DNA of 64,000 bases from Candidatus Pantoea gossypiicola (GCF_008632075.1 NZ_VWVM01000003.1:62001-126000); one strand, 5' to 3'; shown: positions 42,960 through 51,921, numbered from the stretch's first letter. The notes: generated from the letters alone by a model not told the origin. A program made the numbers and translations.

Positions 42960-44153
42960 ATGATTAAAAATAAACTGGCACTAGCCATGATGTTACTGGC
43001 TGGTGCGACCAGCGTTTCGACGGCAATAGCGGCAGAACCAGCGGCTGCCGATCCTGCTGTGAATACCGTTATCCAGCCTGAAGCGGCTGCATCTGCTATT
43101 TCGCAACCTGATCAGCAGCCAGCCCGTTCTGAAGCGCCAGCCGTTACAGCAACTCATGAGGCCTCGCAGCAACCGGATGATTCTGTGGCGACAGCGCCAT
43201 CCAGTCCGGATTCGGCAGAGCAGCCATCCGTTGCGACTGCGCCAGAAGCCAGCGCCGCTCCGGTATCGCAGGAAGCCGCGACTTCTGTGCCGGTTCAGCC
43301 ACAATCTGAGAGCAAGCAGTCGTCACAGGCTGTTAATCCGTCTGCTGAGGCAGCTTCCGTGGCGGAAAAGAGTGAGCCGCAACCAGCAGTAACCGATATG
43401 GATGCCACACAAAAATCCGCGCAGACGCCAGCTGCTGAACCTCTGTTTACGCCAGAACAGGAAACGCGCATTGGTGAGCTGGCGAAAGCTTATCTGCTGA
43501 AGCACCCTGAATTACTGATTGAAGTGGATCAGAAACTACAGAAAATTCAGTATGACGAGCAGATAAAAGCGATGACCACAGCAGCTATTCAGCATCAGGA
43601 CGACCTGCTGAATGATAAAACCGTGCCTGCCATCGGGCCGGAGGACGCAAAAGTCGCGGTGATAGAATTCTTCGACTATCAATGCAGCGTCTGTGCACGA
43701 CAGGCACCCATCATTCAATCGCTGATGAAAAATAATCCTCAGGTACGCTTTATCTTCAAAGAGTGGCCCATTTTTGGTTATCGCTGGAAACCCTCTTTCC
43801 AGGCGGCCGAAACAGGTTTAAGAATCTGGCAGCAAAAGGGCGGTGATGCCTATATGAAATACCACAATGCGCTATTTGCCAGTGGTCATATTGAGGGTGC
43901 GCTGACACAGAAAGATATCACTAAAGCAGCGTCTGCAGCCGGTGCCGGTAAGTTAAAAAGCAATGATATGCTCGACACATTATCCCACACGGATATCCTG
44001 GCGAAAAATACCGGTTTTCAGGGTACGCCGGCAATGATTGTTATGCCTCTGTCGGGTGCGACCGCAGAGACGGTAACGATTTACCCAGGCGGTGCGATGG
44101 AAGAGATGTTGCAGTCGGCGATTAATAAAGCCCTTGGTCAGGCGGGAAACTAA
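42960..44153 (+). CDS. ScsC/DsbA-like thioredoxin-fold protein with a long low-complexity linker
   Basis: A 397-residue exported protein. Residues 1-24 are a signal peptide and about 25-160 are a Pro/Ala/Ser/Gln/Glu-rich unstructured segment. Then comes an ScsC-type N-terminal helix (FTPEQETRIGELAKAYLLKHPELL) and a DsbA-like domain with active site CSVC and cis-proline loop GTPAMIV. ScsC proteins act as periplasmic disulfide isomerases and in copper tolerance. The linker is not usual for ScsC and may span or bind the cell wall. Monocistronic with its own terminator. Confidence 0.82.
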   Translation: MIKNKLALAMMLLAGATSVSTAIAAEPAAADPAVNTVIQPEAAASAISQPDQQPARSEAPAVTATHEASQQPDDSVATAPSSPDSAEQPSVATAPEASAAPVSQEAATSVPVQPQSESKQSSQAVNPSAEAASVAEKSEPQPAVTDMDATQKSAQTPAAEPLFTPEQETRIGELAKAYLLKHPELLIEVDQKLQKIQYDEQIKAMTTAAIQHQDDLLNDKTVPAIGPEDAKVAVIEFFDYQCSVCARQAPIIQSLMKNNPQVRFIFKEWPIFGYRWKPSFQAAETGLRIWQQKGGDAYMKYHNALFASGHIEGALTQKDITKAASAAGAGKLKSNDMLDTLSHTDILAKNTGFQGTPAMIVMPLSGATAETVTIYPGGAMEEMLQSAINKALGQAGN

Positions 44154-44170
44154 ATCATTGTCCAAAACAG

Positions 44171-44216
44171 GATGCCGGAAGGTGAATGATAATCCTTCCG
44201 GCATCTTTTTATTTTT
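44171..44216 (+). terminator. Rho-independent terminator after the ScsC-like gene
   Basis: GATGCCGGAAGG/CCTTCCGGCATC, a 12-bp stem with 11-nt loop, followed by TTTTTATTTTT. Confidence 0.92.
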
Positions 44217-44467
44217 CGTTTTTTGCTGACTGAGATGGCCTGATTATTTTTGGCATCATTGACAGGCCGCTGGCAATGCATCCCTTAATCAATTTGCCAG
44301 GTTATGTTGCGTGCCTGAGTTGTTGAGAAAATCGTCTTAACTGGCTCGACCTTGTTTCACCAGATTCAGGCTATATTTGACTACGTCGCAAATTTTCAGT
44401 CATGACAACAAAGAAATGCAACGTCAGCAGGTTCGGGCATGTAGCTACAGTAATCAGGTGGGGTCAG

Positions 44468-44983
44468 ATGAATAAAATAACTGTAATTCAGGGCGATATC
44501 ACTAAAATCTCCGCAGAAGCGATTGTTAATGCAGCCAACTCTTCATTGCTGGGTGGTGGTGGTGTAGATGGCGCAATCCATCGCGCAGGCGGACCTGTGA
44601 TTCTGGCTGAGTGTCATTTAATCCGCAGTCGTCAGGGTGGATGCAAAGTCGGTGATGCCGTGATAACGGGTGCAGGTAATTTGCCAGCGGATTATGTCAT
44701 CCACACTGTAGGCCCACGCTGGAGCGATGGACGACATGACGAAGATGCACTGTTAAAACGTGCTTACCTGAGCTGTTTTAAACTTGTCGACCATCACGGC
44801 ATTAAAACGGTCTCGTTTCCCAATATCAGCACAGGAATTTATGGTTTCCCTAAAGAACGTGCTGCGGCGATTGCCTTAGATGTCATTAAACATTGCATCG
44901 CTGAAAACCGCACAATCGAGAACGTTAACGTAGTCTGTTTCGATGCAGAAAATTACGATCTCTATCTTAAGCGACTTAACTGA
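44468..44983 (+). CDS. Macrodomain O-acetyl-ADP-ribose deacetylase (YmdB-like)
   Basis: A 171-residue macrodomain: GDITKISAEAIVNAANSSLLGGGGVDGAIHRAGG-type ADP-ribose pocket (Asn, Asp and the glycine loop) and SFPNISTGIYGFP phosphate loop. Resembles E. coli YmdB, which deacetylates O-acetyl-ADP-ribose and modulates RNase III. Codon use is somewhat more AT-rich than the neighbours. ATG at 44468. Confidence 0.88.
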   Translation: MNKITVIQGDITKISAEAIVNAANSSLLGGGGVDGAIHRAGGPVILAECHLIRSRQGGCKVGDAVITGAGNLPADYVIHTVGPRWSDGRHDEDALLKRAYLSCFKLVDHHGIKTVSFPNISTGIYGFPKERAAAIALDVIKHCIAENRTIENVNVVCFDAENYDLYLKRLN

Positions 44984-45322
44984 TAATACGCATGAGAAGG
45001 TCAGGGGAGACGTCTTTCAGTCAGAGGATCGCAATCTGCCAGAAGAATGCAGGCAGAAAAAAGGAACCTGATACCTTATTTAACATAATATACATTATGC
45101 GCTCTTTAGTGCGTGTCTGATTATGATGCCCGGACATCCCGACATTGCTGGATTCTGACGACTGGATCAGCTTTACCACCCAACTTGTCTCTTTCATCAA
45201 ACACTGCTCAAACTCTGGATTGTTCATGAGACGCTGCCATTATCAGGTTTACCTTGATCTCCTGAAAGAAAAACGTCCCTTTTTGTTTTATGACTTGCGT
45301 CTGATGCTGTGATGACTATTAC

Positions 45323-45351
45323 AGTGCTGCGCCTGATTACACCGCAGCACT
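45323..45351. repeat. Inverted repeat 1
   Basis: AGTGCTGCG/CGCAGCACT, 9-bp perfect arms, 11-nt loop. Confidence 0.6.
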
Positions 45352-45378
45352 CTCGCTACGGTATCTGGTTGCAGCGAC

Positions 45379-45416
45379 AACCTGGGGATCACACTGCTGA
45401 ATCTGCTCCCCAGGTT
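45379..45416. repeat. Inverted repeat 2
   Basis: AACCTGGGGA/TCCCCAGGTT, 10-bp perfect arms, 18-nt loop. Confidence 0.6.
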
Positions 45417-45421
45417 TCCAG

Positions 45422-45435
45422 GATGACGTCATCCC
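45422..45435. repeat. Perfect 14-bp palindrome
   Basis: GGATGACGTCATCC, immediately after inverted repeat 2. Confidence 0.6.
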
Positions 45436-45835
45436 TGAGCTTTGTGCTATTACAATGGCGTCACGGCTTCAACGTTCTCAGGTCAATCGATCTTCACAGC
45501 TCACTGCACTTTGCTGGCGTTAACGTCTGGCAAAGAAAACGCTGTTATTTTCCTGCTTCCGGTTACGGCCATGGACTCGCTCATCGAAAATCACTATGCC
45601 GTTCTTTCATGCATTCTGGCTTTCAGGAGACATCATTACAGATTACTGCCCGCAAAATGGCAACGCTACGTGAATTCTGAGACGTCCGCGTGGCTCATGG
45701 ACCGCAGAATTAACGACAGCCCGTCATTTTTACCATGGCTTCTTGCCTCATTTCAGGAAATCCCCACAGCCACATGACATCTGATTTCAGGCACGTTAAA
45801 GTTGCGGGCTTCGACGGATTCCATGATGAAAGAAA

Positions 45836-46171
45836 ATGAAACGCTTATTTGTCTACGGCACGCTCTGTCCGGGCCGCGAGAACGCCCATATTCTGGAAAA
45901 CATTGGCGGAGAATGGCTGGCCGGTTCGGTGAACGGAACCTTCTACGAGCGTGGCTGGGGTGCGGCGGCCGATTTCCCAGGCATCGTACTGGATGAGCAT
46001 GGGCCCGATGTGCCGGGCTATCTGTTTGTCTCTGACCAGCTGGATGCGCACTGGCCGATGCTGGATGCGTTTGAAGATGGCTATGATCGCGTCGAAGTTC
46101 GCGTGTCTGCCGGAGATAATCAGCATTACACCGCATGGATTTATCAGCTCCAGCCACGGGTAAATAGCTGA
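45836..46171 (+). CDS. Gamma-glutamylcyclotransferase family protein (YtfP/AIG2-like)
   Basis: A 111-residue AIG2/GGCT-fold protein with the substrate loop LFVYGTLCPG at the N-terminus and the acidic residue of the active site in LDAFEDGYDR. It may release 5-oxoproline from gamma-glutamyl compounds. Single gene; weak ribosome site. Confidence 0.83.
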   Translation: MKRLFVYGTLCPGRENAHILENIGGEWLAGSVNGTFYERGWGAAADFPGIVLDEHGPDVPGYLFVSDQLDAHWPMLDAFEDGYDRVEVRVSAGDNQHYTAWIYQLQPRVNS

Positions 46172-46292
46172 ATCCTGACACAGCCCGCTTAAAGATGCGT
46201 GCGCCCTGCTCTGATTACTGGCTTCAGGCGCGACAGGATGCGTGTCGTACCTGAAGACTCAGGCTTGTATCTTTTTCTTACTGACTGGAAAT

Positions 46293-46326
46293 AGTATGCA
46301 ACATACTGATTTTAAACCGGTATAAT
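46293..46326 (+). promoter_or_regulatory. Candidate promoter with overlapping dyad
   Basis: A perfect -10 TATAAT (46321-46326), a poor -35 GCAACA (46298-46303) at 17-nt spacing, and the dyad AGTATG-caa-CATACT (46293-46307) over the -35. The pattern suggests a regulated promoter reading rightward into a gene-less region. Confidence 0.45.
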
Positions 46327-46332
46327 GCCAGG

Positions 46333-46425
46333 TTGAATCACCGCTCCGTTATCTCTGCTTTTCCCCTCAGCCCCGCCTTTTTTACTGACAGACCAGATAA
46401 ACAGGCACAATGCCTGCTCCTTTTT
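46333..46425 (+). ncRNA. Candidate small RNA
   Basis: From the predicted start to a weak terminator (CAGGCA-caa-TGCCTG, then ctccTTTTT) is about 93 nt with no open frame. The 46172-46526 gap holds no gene. The call is based on promoter and hairpin only. Confidence 0.25.
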
Positions 46426-46438
46426 GAATCAAGAGTTA

Positions 46439-46456
46439 TTGTATGATGTAACTAAA
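46439..46456. repeat. 18-bp element, copy 2 (inverted)
   Basis: TTGTATGATGTAACTAAA, the exact reverse complement of 42709-42726. It lies between the candidate small RNA and the end of the FUSC gene. Confidence 0.6.
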
Positions 46457-46526
46457 ATGCACCTCCTTTATATCTTCCGGGCGCTGTTCACGCCTCTCTC
46501 TCCGCCACCAGCTACTCTTCTACACT

Positions 46527-48572
46527 TTATTCCGGCCAGCGTTGATGGGGAAACAGAGAAACCCGAATATTAAACAGATGGATTAACGGTGCGACTGCAA
46601 CACTCTCCTGTCTCGCAATCGGCTCCAGCCGCAGCAGTAACAGGTCCAGTTCATCCAGCAAATCCTGATGCGGCGTTAGCTGTAGCGACTTCATCTTACG
46701 TTTCAGATAGAGCGCCAGCTCGTGGAACATCTGCCCGCTATCAATCCGATGCCCTTCCAGCACCTCTCGATGACGTGCGTAAAAGTCATAGCAGTTCGCA
46801 CCCAGCCAGGTTTCAGTAATCAGATAGCCCCCCACCACGATATCCGGCACCGGATCGAGCCGTTTGCGCGGCAGAATGACGTTCACCCTGTCGAGCATCC
46901 GCGCAATAAACTGCTGGCGTGACAGCAGCGTGGCGGAATTGCGCTCCACCATTTTGATAAACCCTAACAGATCGCGTAGTCCGCGCTGTACCGCTCTTCT
47001 GGCAATCCATGATGGCCGTTTGTTACGGATCAGCGCCGTCAGCACCACCGCAAACATAATCCCCACCATTGATGAGATGGCCGCATTCAGCGTGACGATC
47101 AGGTTCGGTACAAAGTGATGGCTCAGGCCGATAAAGCCAGGGATCTGAATGGCAACACTCAGCCCCACCATATTGGTCGCCGGATTAGCGATGACCAGAC
47201 TCAGCAGCATCAGGCCCGGCAGCAGACAGATCATCAGCGCCTGTAAGGTATTGGCCTGCGGGATCAGAAAGGCGATATAGAACAGACTGACCACCAGCGC
47301 AATCATCACTCCTTTCACAAAAAGTTTCATGGGTGTTACCGGGGAATCAACGCCGGCAAAAAATGAGCTGATGATCGCCGCCATCAAAGGCGCATTCGCG
47401 CCATCGGCCCAGCCGCTGCCAATCCAGAACAGGCTGGAGAGAAAAGTTGCCAGAAAAGCGGTCAGTGCAGAGAGTCTCAGCAGCCCCTTGTCGATATGCC
47501 GGTGTTCGCGGATATTGCGGATCGCCGCCCCATCCCCATGACTATAGAGATCTCCGGCGCGCGCACTGACGTTCTCAAAGGCATCGGCAATACGGACAAA
47601 GTTAGCCATCCGCTCCAGCAGGCCGATCAGCAGCAGGCTCTCTTCGGTGGCCAGCTGCCCTGCCCGCCATTGATTTTCCAGGGTGGCCTGACTGGCAGCA
47701 ATCGCCTCACGCAGTCCGGCGATATCATTAATCCGGTCATGATGCAGCCACAGCAGAAACGCCTGAAACACATCGGTAACGCATTGCGGAAAACGAATAT
47801 TCAGTTCGGCCAGCACGCCCAGCCGTGCCTCAATCGCAGTCAGGGTTGGCAGCAGATAGGTCAGATGCTGATACTGCACGCTGACCAGACGAATGACATT
47901 ACGCGCCGCTTCGCCTTCATAGACACAGTGGGTCAGCAGCGTTTCAACACTCAGTGGATAGCCCGCCATCTGGATTAGGATATCCTCCCGCTCCAGCGAT
48001 TTGTTCCTGGCCATCCCACTAATCAGTTCATCGCATAATTTGCGCGCGTTCTGAAACCAGAGATTGACGCTCTGCCCCAGCAGATGGTGCATCGACACCG
48101 CGAATACCAGCCTGTGAACCAGCGTGCTGCAAAGGATCCCCAGCGTGATCTCCTCAATACGTGAGATCACGGTATTGATAATCGCAGACGGCGTATCCAC
48201 ATCAGGAAAGCCCATAATCGCCGCGCTGTAACCCGCCAGCATGAAGATATAGCTCTTCGGCGTGCGGTCATGCAGAGAAAGATACAGGCAGACCGTCACC
48301 CACAGCGACACACAGAGGCTGAACAGCACTGGCGACTGCACGGTTTCGGGATAGATCAGCAGAATAAAGATGCCGCCGAGCAGGGTGCCCATCAGACGAA
48401 ACAGCGATTTCGAGACGGTCGAGGCGGCATAGAGTTGTGAGGTGACAAACACGGTGGTCAGTGCCCAGGCCGGTTTTTCAAAGTTGAGTAACAGCGCCAC
48501 AGAGAGTGCGATAAACGCGGCAAGGGAGGTTTTGCAGGCAAACAAAACCGCGTTTTTGGTAAACCATTTCAT
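46527..48572 (-). CDS. FUSC-family aromatic acid efflux protein (AaeB/YccS-like)
   Basis: A 681-residue membrane protein of two repeats, each a cluster of short helices followed by a soluble region. The N-terminal TSLAAFIALSVALLLNFEKPAWALTTV is characteristic of the FUSC group that includes AaeB, the p-hydroxybenzoate efflux pump. No AaeA-type membrane fusion protein or regulator adjoins, so its partner, if any, is elsewhere. Confidence 0.84.
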   Translation of the reverse strand: MKWFTKNAVLFACKTSLAAFIALSVALLLNFEKPAWALTTVFVTSQLYAASTVSKSLFRLMGTLLGGIFILLIYPETVQSPVLFSLCVSLWVTVCLYLSLHDRTPKSYIFMLAGYSAAIMGFPDVDTPSAIINTVISRIEEITLGILCSTLVHRLVFAVSMHHLLGQSVNLWFQNARKLCDELISGMARNKSLEREDILIQMAGYPLSVETLLTHCVYEGEAARNVIRLVSVQYQHLTYLLPTLTAIEARLGVLAELNIRFPQCVTDVFQAFLLWLHHDRINDIAGLREAIAASQATLENQWRAGQLATEESLLLIGLLERMANFVRIADAFENVSARAGDLYSHGDGAAIRNIREHRHIDKGLLRLSALTAFLATFLSSLFWIGSGWADGANAPLMAAIISSFFAGVDSPVTPMKLFVKGVMIALVVSLFYIAFLIPQANTLQALMICLLPGLMLLSLVIANPATNMVGLSVAIQIPGFIGLSHHFVPNLIVTLNAAISSMVGIMFAVVLTALIRNKRPSWIARRAVQRGLRDLLGFIKMVERNSATLLSRQQFIARMLDRVNVILPRKRLDPVPDIVVGGYLITETWLGANCYDFYARHREVLEGHRIDSGQMFHELALYLKRKMKSLQLTPHQDLLDELDLLLLRLEPIARQESVAVAPLIHLFNIRVSLFPHQRWPE

Positions 48573-48686
48573 CGAATGAGAGCAACCAGGAACTTTCTGA
48601 GGCGCGTATCCTGACAGAAGCGCCTGCGTTTTACTCCCAGTTAAATTTTACAAATTATTACCGGCCTGTTGCAGCTTGTTTATTCT

Positions 48687-50069
48687 CTACTGGCGAACCA
48701 GCGCACGCTGCTTATCCAGTAAGAAAGGGCGCAGATACCCTACTGTGTTCGAGAGCAAAATCACCTCCCCGGACAACCGGATTTTAAGTACGTCGGTCAG
48801 GTAGGCTTTGCGCCGGGTCATACGCTGCCAGACCTCCGGAAAATGGCTCGCCAGCTCCTCACGTAATGCCGCATCTGCCAGTCCAATCGTATCTTCAATA
48901 CTGCAGCCGCCATAACCCGGCACCGATGGGATGATATCAATCTGCAACAGCATACCGCTCTTCAGGGTCACGGCTGAATCGGGATAGATGGGCGAGCTTA
49001 ACCACTCTTCGTCAGCCACCAGATGCCCCGGATTGAGATGCCAGCCATATTGCGCTTTGGGCAGTACCGTTTCGATAAGCGTATAGAGTTCGCCGCCGGT
49101 AATGCCGATTCGCAACTGCTCCAGCCAGCTGACCACAGCATGATAATAGGGGATCGCCAGCCGGGTCAGCCAGTCAGAAACGTGACACTGTAACTCAGAT
49201 GCCTCACTGACGACATATGCAGAGCGGCTGGTCAGGCCGCCTTTGTAGCCGACCGTCAGTGAAAGTTTGTCGCCAGTTGAAATCGGTTTATCTGACGGAT
49301 AGAGCCGGGCCTGGGCGAAACGATCGCCGGTCGCGGCGATCGTGACAACGCTGTTTGGCTGCCCTTCTGCATTCAGCTGTGCGCCTGACGCCTTCTCCGT
49401 AACGCCCGGCGTAATGCTATCCAGCGCAGTCAGCATCGCGGTTGACGCAAGATTTGCTCCCGCCTCATAAAAGGCGACTTCATCGGCGCAGTTCACGCAA
49501 CGCGCACCGTTGTCAGGCGAGATAAACAGCCCGGTGGCGTTAACCAGGTGCACATCGCCACCCGCTGCCTGAGCCGCTGCGCTATAGACGAACTGCGGCA
49601 GATCAAATAACGCATGCTGACTGCCGTTAAACAGCTTCCAGCCCACCAGCCCGGTGCGTTCACCTGCCGTAATGCCTGCCTCTGTTAACAGCTGATCCAG
49701 CGGCTTCTCCCCATTCATCGGCTGATTGGGCAACGAAAACACCGGCGCATGCAGACAGCGTCCCGGATTGCGGGCAAAAGGCACCAGCTTGAGGTTCTCA
49801 TTTCCCATGATATAGGTAAGCCCGCCCTGCTGATTCACCACCAGCAGCGCCTCCTCAAAACGCGGAATAAATCCCGCCAGGTACTCAAAGTTACTGCCAT
49901 GCTCTTTGTCGGTATAGATAATCAGCTGCGTAATCTGCTGCTGCTGCATCCGCTGAATAATGGCAGCCAGACGGCGATGCAGTGTGTCATCAGACATTAC
50001 CGGACTGGTGGCACCAGGGAAAGTCGGCGGTGAAGGGATTATTGTCAGGGCATAGCGATTGGCATCCAT
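48687..50069 (-). CDS. M24-like (creatinase/aminopeptidase P fold) protein, probably inactive
   Basis: A 460-residue protein with a creatinase-like N-terminal domain and a pita-bread domain. Some M24 residues remain (HLNPGH; SIEDTIGL), but the metal-binding aspartates expected in the D...D region are missing: the corresponding stretch is KLSLTVGYKGGLTSRSAY, and the EPG glutamate is aspartate (LQIDIIP). It is therefore probably not a normal dinuclear peptidase. ATG at 50069 follows GGAG. Monocistronic; role unknown. Confidence 0.75.
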   Translation of the reverse strand: MDANRYALTIIPSPPTFPGATSPVMSDDTLHRRLAAIIQRMQQQQITQLIIYTDKEHGSNFEYLAGFIPRFEEALLVVNQQGGLTYIMGNENLKLVPFARNPGRCLHAPVFSLPNQPMNGEKPLDQLLTEAGITAGERTGLVGWKLFNGSQHALFDLPQFVYSAAAQAAGGDVHLVNATGLFISPDNGARCVNCADEVAFYEAGANLASTAMLTALDSITPGVTEKASGAQLNAEGQPNSVVTIAATGDRFAQARLYPSDKPISTGDKLSLTVGYKGGLTSRSAYVVSEASELQCHVSDWLTRLAIPYYHAVVSWLEQLRIGITGGELYTLIETVLPKAQYGWHLNPGHLVADEEWLSSPIYPDSAVTLKSGMLLQIDIIPSVPGYGGCSIEDTIGLADAALREELASHFPEVWQRMTRRKAYLTDVLKIRLSGEVILLSNTVGYLRPFLLDKQRALVRQ

Positions 50070-50210
50070 AACGCACTCCAGCAGCCAGATTGATGTGATT
50101 GTGATTTCCGTTCCCAGGGTAAACCTGATGTTTCTCCTGTACGGTGCCACCCTCACACAACTTACTCGTTGCGTGTTATCAAAAGATGGACATTCCCTTG
50201 TAACGATTTT

Positions 50211-50233
50211 GCCTGCCTTGTGCAGGCTTTTTT
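50211..50233 (+). terminator. Plus-strand terminator with no plus-strand gene
   Basis: GCCTGC-cttgt-GCAGGC followed by TTTTTT, well formed in the plus direction only. Both flanking genes are on the minus strand. Confidence 0.6.
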
Positions 50234-50269
50234 ATTTATGACGCGCCATTGCGTGGAGCAGGATAACGA

Positions 50270-50290
50270 AAGCCCGCACTAAGCGGGCTT
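50270..50290 (-). terminator. Hairpin after the zinc-ribbon gene
   Basis: AAGCCCGC-actaa-GCGGGCTT, 6 nt past the stop of the minus-strand gene. The T-run is weak. Confidence 0.55.
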
Positions 50291-50296
50291 GCTGTA

Positions 50297-50503
50297 TCAT
50301 TTAACAGGCACGCCTGCATTCTCCAGCGCTTCCGCCTTTTCGGGGTACAGCTCCGACGTTCCGGCATTCATAATCACCGCGCCACAGCGTATGCAGTGAT
50401 CGCCCTTCACATCCGGCACAACATCATCGGGATTCCCCGTATTCAGACTGACGTCACGCGTGGCGTAAACAAACGCCTCTCCTTCACATCCCGGACACTT
50501 CAT
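50297..50503 (-). CDS. YgiT-type (MqsA N-terminal-like) zinc finger protein
   Basis: A 68-residue protein with two zinc knuckles, CPGC near the N-terminus and CIRC in HCIRCGAVIMN, as in the MqsA/YgiT zinc domain. The HTH half of MqsA is absent and no MqsR toxin adjoins, so it is not a complete antitoxin. Function is unknown. Good ribosome site (AGGGAG region). Confidence 0.78.
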   Translation of the reverse strand: MKCPGCEGEAFVYATRDVSLNTGNPDDVVPDVKGDHCIRCGAVIMNAGTSELYPEKAEALENAGVPVK

Positions 50504-50607
50504 ACCCTTACTCCCTTGATAAGCCTGTCAGATAAGCATAGCTGACAGGCGGTTTGCCAGAGAGCAGTGAGAGGCGTTTTCAGGATAGTGCCAGCTCATA
50601 CCCGCCA

Positions 50608-51921
50608 TCAATCGTTATACCGTAACCGCTCCAGCATAATCAGTGAATGGCTGAAAATCGCATCCGCGATGTGCTGCGGGAAATCGGCCGGTAAGGCTTC
50701 GCGCACTGAGACCACCGCCCTGGGAAACTCACGAACGAAGAAGTCGAAGATCTGCTGCAGGCTGTCACGATCAAAATTTACCTGCTTCGCCGTGGCGATA
50801 AAATGGCGCGGAAAGATTTTGTCGATTTCTGTCTTCTTCCCTTTAGTGGCTCGCAGCCCCATCGCCAGTTTAAGTGCACGCCTGTTCAGGCCGGTACCGC
50901 CCAGCACCGGATAAGCGGAGATCACATCATAAAAGGGTGTCAGTCGATAACTGCCGCCGCGCTCGATAAACAGCGAGAAGTTTTTAGCGTGACCGTCGGT
51001 TGCGCCTGTCAGCCACTGAAACACCTGAAACATCATAAAGCGATAGCGATCCTCAATGGCGTTGCTCGATCCCATCAGTATCTGCATTATTTCGGCGATG
51101 CCCGGCCCGCCGTCCGACTCATATTTGGTCGAGGATGGCAGCCCAAGCGCCTGACAGAAATCCTCCTGTGGCAGACGAATCAGCCGGGTTTTGTCGCGTG
51201 ACCAGCGGCGATCAAAGCGCTCAACGGCCAGGGCGCGCATCTTACCGGCCCGGATAATCGTCGCCTGCGGCACATCAATACCCAGTGCGCGGGCCAGCGC
51301 CAGACAGAGATACTCATTCTCTACGCTTTCACGCATATCCAGCGTCGCGGCTGGCTGCTTAATCTCACCGATCGGCAGCTTAATAATGTGCGAAGTGGGG
51401 GTGGCTCCGGCAGGAATGCTCCAGCCCTCTTCGGTCAGCAGCAGCGCCGTTTTCTCCTGTGCGCCCGCCACTGAAATGCGGAAGTCAGTCTCTTCGCGCA
51501 ACATCCCCAGCGGGATATCTGACTGATAGGCTGACAGCACACTCTCAAGCCGGGCTTCATCCAGCACCTCATAGCGAGCCTGCAGCGCAGGCAGCGGCAT
51601 ATCGGGCGGCAACAGCATAGTCGCGCCGACGCTGTCACGTCCCACTTCCTGCAACAGGTCAAACGGCTGACGGGATTTAATCTGGTAACGCGCCACGATT
51701 CTGTCACGAATCAGTGGGCTATCTGGCAGCAGGTTGTCGAAGAAATTAATTACGGCGTGTGAGGTGATTGCCTTAACCTGCAGCGGCAGTGAGAGTGACA
51801 GCGGCCTGGAGAGCGGGTTACTCAGCCATCCTGTGTCATACTGAAACTCATGAGCGCCATTTCGCTGCCGGGTAAGTACGCCTACCCGCTCACCGTTCAT
51901 CCACGCAATCAGCCTTTGCAT
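50608..51921 (-). CDS. hipA: HipA serine/threonine kinase toxin
   Basis: A 437-residue HipA, very close in length and sequence to E. coli K-12 HipA from memory. Present: the autophosphorylated Ser in ISVAGAQEKTAL (near residue 150), catalytic Asp in TDGHAKNFS and metal Asp in PFYDVISAY. HipA phosphorylates glutamyl-tRNA synthetase GltX, halting translation and giving persistence. ATG at 51921 overlaps the hipB stop (TAATG), typical coupling. All key residues seem intact, so it is probably active. Confidence 0.93.
   Translation of the reverse strand: MQRLIAWMNGERVGVLTRQRNGAHEFQYDTGWLSNPLSRPLSLSLPLQVKAITSHAVINFFDNLLPDSPLIRDRIVARYQIKSRQPFDLLQEVGRDSVGATMLLPPDMPLPALQARYEVLDEARLESVLSAYQSDIPLGMLREETDFRISVAGAQEKTALLLTEEGWSIPAGATPTSHIIKLPIGEIKQPAATLDMRESVENEYLCLALARALGIDVPQATIIRAGKMRALAVERFDRRWSRDKTRLIRLPQEDFCQALGLPSSTKYESDGGPGIAEIMQILMGSSNAIEDRYRFMMFQVFQWLTGATDGHAKNFSLFIERGGSYRLTPFYDVISAYPVLGGTGLNRRALKLAMGLRATKGKKTEIDKIFPRHFIATAKQVNFDRDSLQQIFDFFVREFPRAVVSVREALPADFPQHIADAIFSHSLIMLERLRYND

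Larger units (their letters stand above)
44984..45835. other. Gene-poor stretch with clustered inverted repeats
   Basis: 852 nt with no recognised gene. Several short open frames overlap one another and resemble nothing known. Three strong dyads lie between 45323 and 45435. It may hold a structured RNA, a decayed gene or a regulatory island. Confidence 0.5.

Noticed and set aside
45021-45227. 68-codon minus-strand frame beginning MNNPEFEQCL
   Set aside because: Composition is plausible, but there is no ribosome site and no family; it ends in a hydrophobic run that looks random. Not strong enough to list.
45309-45777. Two overlapping plus-strand frames of 110-125 codons
   Set aside because: They overlap in different frames, cover the strong inverted repeats and match nothing known. 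At most a decayed gene.
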